A stretch of DNA of 64,000 nucleotides from an uncultured Alphaproteobacteria bacterium (GTDB lineage: Bacteria > Pseudomonadota > Alphaproteobacteria > Rhodobacterales > Rhodobacteraceae), in NCBI GenBank assembly GCA_902573735.1, contig CACGLH010000004.1, positions 1-64,000 of the forward strand, in the 5' to 3' direction. This document shows, in pieces, positions 9,159 to 18,907 of the stretch. Position 1 is the stretch's first letter. Each line of letters starts with the position of its first letter. The notes beneath the pieces were generated by a model that was not told the origin of the DNA, did no database searches, and saw only the letters and a program-made list of their open reading frames with translations. Both the position numbers and the translations under genes were made by a program.

Positions 9159-10661
9159 ATGAAAAATTTTGTTTTAAAATTGTCTGATGAAGACAATGTA
9201 GCTGTAGCCAGGAAAAATTTACAAAAAGGTGATTTTGGAGCTCTTTCACATATTCCTTTTGGTCATAAAATTTCAACAAGAATTATTTTGGAAGGAGAAC
9301 CTATCATAAAGTATGGTCAGGTAATTGGATATGCGAATAATGATATAAATTTGGGTGAACATCTTCATACTCATAATGTGAATTATAGAGATGTAAATAA
9401 AAACTATGAATTTTCTGATGATTATGTTCCTAAAAGTGTAAATCTTTACAATACGAAGTCAAATTTTATGGGTTTTAAGAGATCTAATGGATTAGTTGGA
9501 ACTAGAAATACTATTGCTATTCTTACATCGGTTAATTGTTCAGCTACTGCAGCGAGAATGATAGCGGAGCATTTTTCTAATGACAAAATTAAAGCTTATC
9601 CTAATGTAGATAATGTAACGGCCTTTGTTCACTCAACTGGATGTGGAATGGCTGATAATGGTGATGGATTCGAAGCATTACAAAGAGTATTGTGGGGGTA
9701 TGCAAAAAATCCAAATGTTGCTGGAGTTCTTTTGGTTGGCTTAGGTTGTGAGATTAACCAAATTGATTGGTTGCTTGAGAGCTACCAGATAAAACAAGGA
9801 CCATATTTCCAAATTTTAAATATCCAAAATTTAAGTGGATTAAGAAAAACAGTAGAAAAAGGAATTGAAAAAATTCATAAGATGCTTCCTGTAGTTGACA
9901 AAATGAATAGAAGCCTCTGCTCTGTGTCAGATTTAACACTTGGTTTGCAATGTGGGGGATCAGATGCATGGTCAGGGATTACTGCTAATCCAGCTTTAGG
10001 TTATGCATGTGATTTATTAATTTCAAAGGGTGGAACGGGTGTATTGGCTGAAACACCAGAAATTTATGGAGCTGAACATCTTTTGATAAAACGTGCTGCA
10101 AATAAAAGTATTGGGAAAAAACTAGTGGAAAGAATTGAGTGGTGGGAATCATATACAAAAAGGAACTTGGGAACAATGGATAACAATCCATCACCAGGAA
10201 ATAAGATGGGTGGGATAACAACAATACTTGAAAAATCACTTGGAGCAATATCAAAAGCTGGTACAGCTAAATTAAATGGTGTTTATAAATATGGTGAGAT
10301 TATTAAAGAAAAAGGGTTCGTTTTTATGGATAGCCCCGGTTATGACCCTGCTTCTGTTACTGGACAAATTGCAAGTGGTTGCAATATTATAGCTTTCACT
10401 ACTGGCAGAGGATCTGCTTTTGGCTCAAAGCCATCTCCTTGTATAAAAATTGCATCAAATTCTAAAATGTTTGATAAGATGTATGAAGACATGGATATCA
10501 ATGCAGGAGCTGTTATTTCAGAAAATCAATCCATTAAAGAGGTCGGAGAAGCTATCTACAATTTGTTATTAAATATTGCTTCAGGTGATAAGTCCAAATC
10601 AGAAATTCAGGGATTGGGTGATTTTGAATTTGTTCCTTGGCAAATTGGAGCAGTTATGTAA
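9159..10661 (+). CDS. UxaA-family (altronate/galactarate-type) dehydratase
   Basis: A full-length 500-residue UxaA-type dehydratase. Residues 1-90 are the SAF domain (GHKISTRIILEGE, then a histidine-rich GEHLHTHN), and the rest is the catalytic domain with NCSATAAR, VHSTGCGM and GLGCEINQ around a metal or iron centre. Known family members dehydrate altronate and galactarate; in Campylobacter a split UxaA protein serves as L-fuconate dehydratase. With the BDH2-like SDR 54 bases downstream and the FAA hydrolase divergent, the fuconate-type role is the best inference here. Altronate is less likely because no uronate isomerase or UxaB is nearby. Confidence 0.8.
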   Translation: MKNFVLKLSDEDNVAVARKNLQKGDFGALSHIPFGHKISTRIILEGEPIIKYGQVIGYANNDINLGEHLHTHNVNYRDVNKNYEFSDDYVPKSVNLYNTKSNFMGFKRSNGLVGTRNTIAILTSVNCSATAARMIAEHFSNDKIKAYPNVDNVTAFVHSTGCGMADNGDGFEALQRVLWGYAKNPNVAGVLLVGLGCEINQIDWLLESYQIKQGPYFQILNIQNLSGLRKTVEKGIEKIHKMLPVVDKMNRSLCSVSDLTLGLQCGGSDAWSGITANPALGYACDLLISKGGTGVLAETPEIYGAEHLLIKRAANKSIGKKLVERIEWWESYTKRNLGTMDNNPSPGNKMGGITTILEKSLGAISKAGTAKLNGVYKYGEIIKEKGFVFMDSPGYDPASVTGQIASGCNIIAFTTGRGSAFGSKPSPCIKIASNSKMFDKMYEDMDINAGAVISENQSIKEVGEAIYNLLLNIASGDKSKSEIQGLGDFEFVPWQIGAVM

Positions 10662-10715
10662 GTTAATATGAAGATTTTACTTCACGAATTAAGTTTTATT
10701 TAAGAGGAGAAATTT

Positions 10716-11438
10716 ATGTTATTGAGTGGTAAAAAAATCTTTATTACTGCAGCTGGTCAAGGAATTGGTAGAGCTATTACAGAAAAGTTTATTAAAGAAA
10801 AAGGTTCAGTTCTTGCTACGGATATTAATTATGAATTGATAAAAGGTATTCAATCTGAAAAAAAACAACTAGACGTTTTGGACAAATATGACTTACAAAA
10901 AACTATTTCTAATTTCAATCCGGATATACTCATAAATTGTGCTGGTTTTGTTCATGCAGGAACAATTTTAGATGCTAATGATAAAGAATTTGATTTTGCA
11001 GTATCTCTCAATATAAAATCTATGTTTCATTCTATTCAAGCAGCAATACCTTTAATGATACAAAAAGGAGGGGGATCTATAATAAATATATCTTCTGTAG
11101 TATCATCAATTATTGGTGCACCTAATCGATTTGTATATGGTACTACCAAGGCTGGAGTTATTGGTTTAACTAAATCCGTTGCGGTCGAATATGTAAAAGA
11201 GGGTATTAGATGTAATGCAATCTGTCCTGGCACAGTTGATACACCATCTTTACATTCAAGATTGAAAGACACGGGGGATTATGAAAAAGCTAAAAATGAT
11301 TTTATAGCAAGACAGCCTTTAGGTAGAGTAGGAAGGGCTGATGAAATTGCTAGCTTGGCTTTATATTTGTCATCCGATGAAAGCAAGTTTACAACTGGTC
11401 AAACACATATTATCGATGGTGGTTGGTCCGTAGGTTAA
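10716..11438 (+). CDS. BDH2-like SDR (2-keto-3-deoxy-L-fuconate dehydrogenase candidate)
   Basis: A 240-residue short SDR with AAGQGIGRA at the NAD site, NCAGFV, and SSV ... YGTTKAG for catalysis. The C-terminal part, CPGTVDTPSL followed by QPLGRVGRADEIA and a final IDGGWS, is characteristic of the DHRS6/BDH2 group, whose bacterial members oxidise 2-keto-3-deoxy-L-fuconate. GAGGAG lies just before the ATG. It follows the UxaA-type dehydratase in the same direction by 54 bases and would make the substrate of the FAA hydrolase. The exact substrate is inferred from this gene set. Confidence 0.78.
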   Translation: MLLSGKKIFITAAGQGIGRAITEKFIKEKGSVLATDINYELIKGIQSEKKQLDVLDKYDLQKTISNFNPDILINCAGFVHAGTILDANDKEFDFAVSLNIKSMFHSIQAAIPLMIQKGGGSIINISSVVSSIIGAPNRFVYGTTKAGVIGLTKSVAVEYVKEGIRCNAICPGTVDTPSLHSRLKDTGDYEKAKNDFIARQPLGRVGRADEIASLALYLSSDESKFTTGQTHIIDGGWSVG

Positions 11439-11460
11439 AATTAAATTTTTTTTGAAAAGC

Positions 11461-12618
11461 TTATTTATCTATTGATCTAGCAATTAATTCTTTCATGATC
11501 TCATTTGATCCACCGTATATTTTTTGTACTCTTGCATCCGCATACATTCTAGAAATTGGATAATCAAGGATATACCCGTAACCACCATGTAATTGTAAAC
11601 ACTCATCCATGATCTCGTTTTGTATTTGAGATCCCCAATATTTAGCCATTGAAGCAGTAGCTGCATCTAATTTTCCATTTATTAGACGAGCTATACAATC
11701 ATTTACAAAGGATCTAAAAACTTCTGCTTTGGTCTTTGCTTCTGCAAGTTTAAATCTTGTATTTTGTAAGTCCATAATTCGTTTTCCAAATGCTTTTCTA
11801 TCTTGTACATAATTAATGGTTTCCTGTAATGCAAAATCTATGGCTCCTAATGCAGTGATTCCAATGAGCAACCTTTCCCAAGGTAATTGATTCATCATTT
11901 GATAAAATCCTTGACCTTCTTCATTTCCAATCAAATTAGTAAGAGGAATTTTAACATTATCAAAGAATAACTCTGCAGTATCATTTCCTTTTAAGCCAAG
12001 TTTTTTTAGTGGTTTTCCTCGGCTAAAACCTTCTGCATTTTTTGTATCTAATAGAACCAGCGATATACCTTTTGCTCCTGCTGATTGGTCAGTTTTAGCT
12101 GCAACAACTATTAAATCTGCTGAACCGCCATTAGTTATGAAAATTTTTGAACCATTCAATGTATACTGATTTCCATCTTTTTTAGCAGTAGTTTTTATAG
12201 CTTGTAAATCTGATCCAGCACCAGGTTCTGTCATAGCTAGAGATGCAATACTTTTACCTTCAATTAATTTTGGTAACCACTCACTTTTCTGCTCATTAGT
12301 TCCATATTCGTTTAAATAATGAATTACTATAGATTGAATTCCATAACCCCAGCTGGAGTCCCCAGTTTTCGATTGTTCATAAACAGTGATTGAGTCAAAG
12401 CCCATATCGCCCCCAACTCCGCCATATTCTTCAGAAACAGATCCTGACATAATTCCAGCATAGCCAGCTTTTTCCCAAAAGGTTTTTGAAACTATACCCT
12501 TATTAACCCAGTCCTCAATATTAGGACTCATTTCATCATTATAAAATTTTTGCACACTATCAGTGAAAAGTTTGTGTTCATCGGTTACCCATTTGTTGAA
12601 AGGCGTGTATAGTGACAT
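11461..12618 (-). CDS. Acyl-CoA dehydrogenase
   Basis: A 385-residue flavoprotein of fatty-acid or branched-chain acyl-CoA oxidation. It has the FAD/substrate motifs AMTEPGAGSDLQ (near residue 130) and ITNGGSADL, the helix with LQLHGGYGYI, and the catalytic glutamate in KIYGGSNEIMKE near the end, the position used by short-chain and medium-chain type enzymes. Length matches the family. It is the last gene of a leftward group after the two M20 hydrolases (16-base gap), and is convergent with the BDH2-like gene. Chain-length preference cannot be read. Confidence 0.85.
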   Translation of the reverse strand: MSLYTPFNKWVTDEHKLFTDSVQKFYNDEMSPNIEDWVNKGIVSKTFWEKAGYAGIMSGSVSEEYGGVGGDMGFDSITVYEQSKTGDSSWGYGIQSIVIHYLNEYGTNEQKSEWLPKLIEGKSIASLAMTEPGAGSDLQAIKTTAKKDGNQYTLNGSKIFITNGGSADLIVVAAKTDQSAGAKGISLVLLDTKNAEGFSRGKPLKKLGLKGNDTAELFFDNVKIPLTNLIGNEEGQGFYQMMNQLPWERLLIGITALGAIDFALQETINYVQDRKAFGKRIMDLQNTRFKLAEAKTKAEVFRSFVNDCIARLINGKLDAATASMAKYWGSQIQNEIMDECLQLHGGYGYILDYPISRMYADARVQKIYGGSNEIMKELIARSIDK

Positions 12619-12634
12619 TTAAAATTCCTTGTTT

Positions 12635-13798
12635 TTATAATTGCAATTTTGTTTCTACCAATTCAGCCCAATATGAAGAACCAATAGGTAAAATTTCATC
12701 ATTAAAAATATATGTTGGACTGTGGACACTTGGAGTATCCCCGTTACCAATTAAGATATATGCTCCTTTGGCAGAATTCAACATGTAAGAGAAATCTTCT
12801 GCGCCCATTATCTTTTCAGCATTCAGTGTTTTTTTACCAGTTACTTTTTCTGCAACACTCATTGCAATCTCTGTATCATCAACAGAATTTTTCATTACAG
12901 GATAACCATAATTAAATTCAATTTCAGCTTTGCCACCATATGCCTCAGCAATAGATTTTGATAATGAAAAAATCTTATCCTTTGCATTATTTTGAACATC
13001 TTTATCAAAAGTCCTCAAGGTTCCTTTAAGGGTGACTATTTCTGGTATGACATTATAAGAAACAGTATCTGTTTGAAAAGTACATACAGAAACCACAACA
13101 TCTTTGGTGGGATTTATATTTCTTGATGCAATGCTTTGCAATGACATTACCAAATTACTACTTATCAGGATAGGGTCTATTGTTTCTTGAGGTTTTGCGG
13201 CATGTCCACCTTTACCAACTATTCTAATTATAAAGGTATCAGCTGCAGCAAAAAAATCTCCAGATTTTATAGAAAACCTACCTAATTCTAAACCTGGCAT
13301 ATTATGCATACCATAGAATTCTTGAATATTAAATTTTTCTACCAATCCGTCCTCAATCATTTCTTTAGCTCCACCACCTCCTTCTTCTGCAGGTTGAAAG
13401 ATAAGAGCTACTTTTCCATTAAAGTTTCTAGTATCAGCAAGATATTTAGCAGCACCTAATAGCATTGCTGTATGACCATCATGTCCGCATGCATGCATAA
13501 CGCCTGGATTATTTGAGGAATAATCCAAATTTGTTTGTTCTTGAATAGGTAGTGCATCCATATCGGCTCTCAAACCAATGACTTTCCCAGATATGTTCTT
13601 TTTCCCTTCAATTAAAGCAACGACACCGGTTCTCCCAATTCCAGTAAGTACTTCATCACACCCAAATTCTTTTAATTTAGTTTCTACAAATTTTGATGTT
13701 TCTATTGTATCATACATCAGTTCAGGATTTTGATGGATATGATGACGCCAAGTCTTTATATGCTCAAATAATTCAGAAAACTGGTTTTTAATAGGCAT
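12635..13798 (-). CDS. M20D amidohydrolase (hippurate hydrolase/IAA-amino-acid hydrolase family)
   Basis: A 387-residue metallo-amidohydrolase of the M20D family. It shows the metal site MHACGHDGHTAM near residue 100, FQPAEEGGGGA with the paired glutamates near 137, YGMHNMPG, and the late metal-binding histidine in SVHSPTYIF. These enzymes hydrolyse N-acyl amino acids. It lies 11 bases after the ArgE-like gene and before the acyl-CoA dehydrogenase, so the operon could release an acyl group and then oxidise it; that link is inference. Confidence 0.82.
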   Translation of the reverse strand: MPIKNQFSELFEHIKTWRHHIHQNPELMYDTIETSKFVETKLKEFGCDEVLTGIGRTGVVALIEGKKNISGKVIGLRADMDALPIQEQTNLDYSSNNPGVMHACGHDGHTAMLLGAAKYLADTRNFNGKVALIFQPAEEGGGGAKEMIEDGLVEKFNIQEFYGMHNMPGLELGRFSIKSGDFFAAADTFIIRIVGKGGHAAKPQETIDPILISSNLVMSLQSIASRNINPTKDVVVSVCTFQTDTVSYNVIPEIVTLKGTLRTFDKDVQNNAKDKIFSLSKSIAEAYGGKAEIEFNYGYPVMKNSVDDTEIAMSVAEKVTGKKTLNAEKIMGAEDFSYMLNSAKGAYILIGNGDTPSVHSPTYIFNDEILPIGSSYWAELVETKLQL

Positions 13799-13809
13799 TA
13801 AATTTAGTC

Positions 13810-14973
13810 CTAATTTGCATGCTCGTTTATAATAGACCTGATAAAATCTGTTCCTTTATTGAGTTGATCTCTTGATAAAAATTCATTTGCCTGATGGGCT
13901 TGTTCAATAGATCCCGGCCCACAAATAACAGTACTATATCCTTCTTCTTGAAATTGACCAGCTTCAGTTCCATAAGAAACTTTTCCTGTTGAATTATCTC
14001 CAGTAAGTTTTCTGACTAAACTTTCTGCAACTCCATCATTTTCTGGTTTAAGGCCGGGAACCCAGTGATGTCTGGTAATAGCTATATTTGATTCAGGTCT
14101 TATCTCTTTATTTTGAGAATCAATCATTTCTGCATATTTCTTATATTCTTCTATAATTTTCTCACCATCATCTAGAGGCAAACACCTTATATCTGTAGAA
14201 AAAATACATTTTTTAGCTGTAATATTAGATGCTGTTCCTCCATTGATCTTTCCAACATGTAATGTAGTAAATGGTGGATTAAATAATTTATCCAAATCTC
14301 TAGGAGTTTTGTTTTGATTTTCTTCAGTTTTATTTGTAATCCAATTTACTAATTTTGAAGCAGTCATAATAGCTGAAACACCACTTGGTAAAAGGCTTGA
14401 ATGTACTTCGTATCCAGTAACTTCTGTATCAAGCCCTATAGATGCTTTATGTCCATCTACTAGTTTTAGTAAGGTTGGTTCACCAACAATTGCACAGCTG
14501 GCTTTAGGTAAATTTTTACTCATTTCTTTAATCATAAAAGGGGCACCAATACAACCAACTTCTTCATCATAACTGAAGGCTAATTGGATTGGTCTATTTA
14601 ATTTGGCGTCAAGCATATCAGGAACTAGCGCAAGACAAATTGCTATAAAGCCTTTCATATCGCATGTTCCTCTACCATAAATTTTTCCATCAATTTCTTT
14701 TATTTTGAACGGATCTGAATTCCAATTTTGACCATCAACAGGCACAACATCGGTATGTCCAGATAGGATAACACCTCCTACCTCAGAAGGTCCTATATTA
14801 GCGTATAAATTAGATTTTGTTTTATCAGAATTATAAACAAGATTTGATTCAATCCCAAAACTATGTAAATAATCTTTGATAAATTCAATGATTGGTAAAT
14901 TGCTATTTCTTGAAACAGTATCAAAAGATATTAATTTATCCAACATTTCGATAGAAGAAAATTTTTCTGGCAT
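13810..14973 (-). CDS. argE: Acetylornithine deacetylase-like M20 peptidase
   Basis: A 387-residue M20A-type enzyme matching ArgE. It carries GHTDVVPVDGQNW near residue 71, YGRGTCDMKGF near 99, SYDEEVGCIGA near 129 and the late metal histidine in IEQAHQANEF. ArgE removes the acetyl group from N-acetylornithine, though many marine paralogs act on other N-acyl amino acids. It is first in a leftward trio with an M20D hydrolase and an acyl-CoA dehydrogenase and is divergent from the oligopeptide transporter, so a catabolic N-acyl-amino-acid role is also possible. Confidence 0.75.
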   Translation of the reverse strand: MPEKFSSIEMLDKLISFDTVSRNSNLPIIEFIKDYLHSFGIESNLVYNSDKTKSNLYANIGPSEVGGVILSGHTDVVPVDGQNWNSDPFKIKEIDGKIYGRGTCDMKGFIAICLALVPDMLDAKLNRPIQLAFSYDEEVGCIGAPFMIKEMSKNLPKASCAIVGEPTLLKLVDGHKASIGLDTEVTGYEVHSSLLPSGVSAIMTASKLVNWITNKTEENQNKTPRDLDKLFNPPFTTLHVGKINGGTASNITAKKCIFSTDIRCLPLDDGEKIIEEYKKYAEMIDSQNKEIRPESNIAITRHHWVPGLKPENDGVAESLVRKLTGDNSTGKVSYGTEAGQFQEEGYSTVICGPGSIEQAHQANEFLSRDQLNKGTDFIRSIINEHAN

Positions 14974-15134
14974 AAAGACCTCAAGATATAAAATTAAATG
15001 ATAATGTAGATGAAAATCAATGACAAGAAGACAAATTTTTATTAATCATTTTACATGATTGAATTTATACCTAATTACTGTAAATTTAAATACCTAATTA
15101 ACGTATATATAAGACTCTTGATGGTGTAGTTATT

Positions 15135-16973
15135 ATGAAAAGTAAAACTAAAAAAAACATACCTGTTCTTTATGTGAAAAAACTTAAAGTCAATTTTCAA
15201 ACAAAAACTGGTAAAGTAACAGGAGTGGATGATTTATCATTTTCTATTTTTCCTGGAGAAACAGTATGTTTAGTTGGTGAGTCTGGATCTGGAAAATCTG
15301 TTTCCTCACTTGCAATCATGAGGTTGGTTGAATTTGGTGGAGGTAAAATAGATGCAGGAACTATAATGTTTGCTTCTAATTCAAATTTTCAATCAAATCT
15401 AATTGATTCAGACCAAAATAAAATGAGGGAAATAAGAGGCAATGAAATAGGGATGGTTTTTCAAGAACCAATGACTGCCTTGAACCCGGTTTTTACTATA
15501 AAAAGACAATTAACTGAGGGGTTGCGTGTTCATAAACAAATGAGCAAAAATGAAGCTGATATAGAGGCTCTAAATCTTTTAAAAAGTGTAAGGATTCCCG
15601 AACCTGAAAGAAGATTACATCAATATCCCCATGAGCTTTCAGGTGGCATGAGACAAAGAATTGTTATTGCAATGGCTTTAGCTTGTAAGCCTAAAATTTT
15701 AATTGCTGATGAACCAACTACTGCTTTGGATGTTACGATACAAGCAGAAATCTTGACCTTATTAAATAGATTAAAAAAGGAAACTGGAACTTCTATTCTA
15801 TTTATTACACATGATATGGCTGTTGTTGCACAGATTGCTGATAGAGTTGTAGTAATGTACCATGGTGAAAAAGTTGAAGAAGGTAATGTGAATGAAGTAT
15901 TTAACAATCCTAAAAAAGATTATACAAAAAAATTAATTTCTTCTGTGCCAAAGTTAGGGGCTATGATAGGAAAGAAATATCCAGAGCCTTTAAAACTGGA
16001 TTCTAAAAATAAAGTAAAGTCTATAAAAATTGTTGGAACAACTAAGCCTCTTCTAGAAGTTAAAAATTTAGTTACAAGATTTCCTGTTACAGGTGGAATG
16101 TTTAGAAAAAAAATTGCAAATTTACATGCGGTTGAAGATGTATCTTTTACCATTAATAAGGGACAAACATTTTCACTTGTTGGAGAGTCTGGGTGTGGTA
16201 AGACCACTATTGCTAGATCTGTTCTTAGACTTGAGGAAGCGGAGTCTGGAGAGGTTTGTATGGAAGGTGTTGATATCTTGAAACAAAATAAAAAAGATCT
16301 ACTGAGGCAAAGATTAAATATGCAAATGGTTTTTCAAGATCCTTATGGTTCGTTAAATCCTGTAATGAAGTTATTTGATCAAGTGGCAGAACCATTAATC
16401 AACTACAAAATTGCTAGTGGTCATAATCTAAATAAAAAAATATCTGAGTTATTTGACAAAGTTAGGTTGCCAAGATCTTTTTTAAATAGATATCCACATG
16501 AATTATCAGGAGGACAGAGACAAAGAGTAGCAATAGCAAGGGCATTAGCCCTTAATCCCAAACTGTTAATTCTCGATGAGGCGGTTTCAGCATTAGATGT
16601 TTCAGTTCAGGCTAGTGTTATAAATTTGTTATTAGACTTGCAGGATGAATTAGGTCTTTCCTATCTTTTTGTAAGCCACGATATGGCTGTAGTAGAAAGA
16701 GTTAGCCATTATGTCGGTGTTATGTATTTGGGAAGAATGGTTGAAATAGGAGATCGCCAAACTATTTTCAGTAATCCAACTCATCCTTATACTAGAGCAT
16801 TAATGAAAGCTGTGCCAATAGCCGATCCTAAGAAGCGATTTAATAGGGACGATATTAATTTTAAGCCTATCTCTTCTCCAATAATGGATTTAGGTTTTGT
16901 CCCAGAACCCTCAAGCTATAATATTATAAAAAAGGGCCATTATGTTTTAAATAATGATATTGGCTATAACTAA
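15135..16973 (+). CDS. Oligopeptide ABC transporter, fused double ATPase
   Basis: A 612-residue protein made of two ABC ATPase domains of the DppD and DppF type in one chain, as in GsiA/YejF. Walker A motifs are GESGSGKS at residues 48-55 and GESGCGKT near 350; ABC signatures are LSGGMRQR and LSGGQRQR; each domain ends with the oligopeptide-type C-terminal segment containing a proline-rich HPYTRALM or DYTKKL motif. It energises import of peptides or similar solutes by the binding protein and two permeases that follow. It starts the rightward transporter operon (binding protein at 17149 after 175 bases). Confidence 0.88.
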   Translation: MKSKTKKNIPVLYVKKLKVNFQTKTGKVTGVDDLSFSIFPGETVCLVGESGSGKSVSSLAIMRLVEFGGGKIDAGTIMFASNSNFQSNLIDSDQNKMREIRGNEIGMVFQEPMTALNPVFTIKRQLTEGLRVHKQMSKNEADIEALNLLKSVRIPEPERRLHQYPHELSGGMRQRIVIAMALACKPKILIADEPTTALDVTIQAEILTLLNRLKKETGTSILFITHDMAVVAQIADRVVVMYHGEKVEEGNVNEVFNNPKKDYTKKLISSVPKLGAMIGKKYPEPLKLDSKNKVKSIKIVGTTKPLLEVKNLVTRFPVTGGMFRKKIANLHAVEDVSFTINKGQTFSLVGESGCGKTTIARSVLRLEEAESGEVCMEGVDILKQNKKDLLRQRLNMQMVFQDPYGSLNPVMKLFDQVAEPLINYKIASGHNLNKKISELFDKVRLPRSFLNRYPHELSGGQRQRVAIARALALNPKLLILDEAVSALDVSVQASVINLLLDLQDELGLSYLFVSHDMAVVERVSHYVGVMYLGRMVEIGDRQTIFSNPTHPYTRALMKAVPIADPKKRFNRDDINFKPISSPIMDLGFVPEPSSYNIIKKGHYVLNNDIGYN

Positions 16974-17148
16974 CAGTTAGAATTATTTCCTTGAGAATAA
17001 CTGAAAAGTAAATTTACTTTACCTTACGTAATATTTTATTATTATCTATTAAAAAAGTTATTTTCTTGGGTTGCTTCATCCTAAAAAATAATATTAATGT
17101 ATACTACTGAAATTTGTCAAAAAACTCATCAAATAAGGGAGAAATATT

Positions 17149-18846
17149 ATGAAATTAAAAATGACCCTGTTGATTGCAGCTTTTGTATCATTGTTTGCAA
17201 ATGCAATTTATGCGGGAAGAGCTTCAGATGGAAATGCCAAGATTATTTATTGGCAAGCTCCATCCATTTTAAACCCATATTTATCCAGTGGAACAAAAGA
17301 CATAGAATCTGCTTCTCTTGTTATTGAACCACTAGGTAGATATGATGAAAAAGGAGCACTAGTTCCTTGGTTAGCTGAGGAAATTCCTACTGTAGGAAAT
17401 GGAGGGGTATCCTCTGATTTAACTACTATTACTTGGAAACTTAAGAAGGGATTATTGTGGTCTGACGGTTCGGCTGTAACTTCAGCTGATGTTAAATTTA
17501 CGGCTGATTATTGCATGGACCCGGATGGTGGTTGCGCACAATTAAATAAATTCGATGGTATCAAGTCAATTGATACACCTGATGAACGTACTATTGTTAT
17601 TACTTTCACCGCGCCAAAACCAAATCCATATGGTCCATTTATGGGAGGTCAAACACCCATAATTCAAAAGGCTCAATTTGAGAATTGTAAAGGGGCTAAA
17701 GCTTCTCAGTGTACTGAGCAAAACTTTAATCCTATAGGTACTGGTCCATTTGTTGTAACAGAATTCAGACCAAATGATGTTATTCAGTATAAAGCAAATG
17801 AAAATTATAGAGATCCTAATAAGCCAGCATTTGCAACTATTACTTTTAAAGGTGGAGGTGACGCAACTGCAGCAGGAAGATCCGTACTCGAAACAGGTGA
17901 ATTTGATTATGCTTGGAATTTACAGTTAGCACCAGAAGTTATTGCTAATATGGAAAAAGCAGGAAAAGGTGTTGCTATTGCTGGATTTGGTCCATTGGTT
18001 GAAAGACTTGAAATGAATATGACTAATCCATCTCCATCCTTAGATGCTGATACAAGATCAACGGTAAAAGCTCCTCATCCATTCTTAACTGATATAAATG
18101 TGAGAAAAGCTTTATCAATGGCTATTGATAGGCCTCTATTAGTAGAAATTGGTTATGGTAAAGCTGGTGATGTGACTTGTGATTTGGTGCCGGCACCTGA
18201 TAATTATGCAGCTAAAAATGATTATTGTATTAAACAAGATATAGCTGGAGCTAATGAACTTCTTGAATCTGCGGGGTGGAAAAAAGGTGCAGATGGCATT
18301 AGACAAAAAGACGGGGTAAGATTATCAATACTTTATCAAACATCTACAAATGCTGTTCGCCAGGATTTTCAAGCATTAATCAAGGATTCGTGGTCTCAAA
18401 TTGGAGTTGAAACAGAATTACGTAATCTTAATGCTTCAGTTTTCTTTGGAGGTGATCCAGGTTCTCCAGATACATTTCAGAAATTTTATGCTGATGTAGA
18501 GATGTATGCCAATACCTTTGATGGTACAGATCCTGAAAATTACTTAGGGATGTATCGATGTGGGAACGAGCCTAAACCTGAGACACAATGGCAAGGCGAA
18601 AATATTAATCGTTATTGTGATCCAAAATACGACGCGTTATTGGATGAACTTTCTCAAACTGGGGACTTAGGAAAACGTGGTGAAATTGCTATTAAGTTAA
18701 ACAATATGTTAACAAAAGATAGTTACACTATCGTACCTTTAGTGCATCGTGGAAGAGTTTCAGCTCACTCAAATACTTTGGGTGGGGTGATTCTTAATAC
18801 ATGGGATTCCGAGTTGTGGAATACAGCAGATTGGTATAGAAAATAA
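17149..18846 (+). CDS. Periplasmic solute-binding protein, family 5 (peptide/nickel type)
   Basis: A 565-residue extracellular binding protein of the DppA/OppA family. MKLKMTLLIAAFVSLFANAIYAG is a signal peptide cut near IYA-G. The mature protein has the family features: WKLKKGLLWSDGSAVTSADV, GTGPFVVTEF and VRKALSMAIDR. Its ligand cannot be read. AGGGAGA precedes the ATG by 8 bases. A strong hairpin directly after the stop, before the permease genes, is the usual way to make more binding protein than membrane subunits. Confidence 0.88.
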   Translation: MKLKMTLLIAAFVSLFANAIYAGRASDGNAKIIYWQAPSILNPYLSSGTKDIESASLVIEPLGRYDEKGALVPWLAEEIPTVGNGGVSSDLTTITWKLKKGLLWSDGSAVTSADVKFTADYCMDPDGGCAQLNKFDGIKSIDTPDERTIVITFTAPKPNPYGPFMGGQTPIIQKAQFENCKGAKASQCTEQNFNPIGTGPFVVTEFRPNDVIQYKANENYRDPNKPAFATITFKGGGDATAAGRSVLETGEFDYAWNLQLAPEVIANMEKAGKGVAIAGFGPLVERLEMNMTNPSPSLDADTRSTVKAPHPFLTDINVRKALSMAIDRPLLVEIGYGKAGDVTCDLVPAPDNYAAKNDYCIKQDIAGANELLESAGWKKGADGIRQKDGVRLSILYQTSTNAVRQDFQALIKDSWSQIGVETELRNLNASVFFGGDPGSPDTFQKFYADVEMYANTFDGTDPENYLGMYRCGNEPKPETQWQGENINRYCDPKYDALLDELSQTGDLGKRGEIAIKLNNMLTKDSYTIVPLVHRGRVSAHSNTLGGVILNTWDSELWNTADWYRK

Positions 18847-18852
18847 TAAAAA

Positions 18853-18874
18853 CTGCCCCACAATTCTGGGGCAG
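18853..18874 (+). terminator. Intra-operon hairpin after the binding protein
   Basis: An 8-bp GC-rich stem (ctgcccca / tggggcag) with a 6-base loop, followed by a T run (atttttt). It lies 6 bases after the binding-protein stop and 34 bases before the first permease, so it likely acts as a partial terminator or 3' stabiliser that lowers permease expression. Confidence 0.8.
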
Positions 18875-18907
18875 ATTTTTTCCTCAAAAATTATTTAAAG
18901 GCGACCA

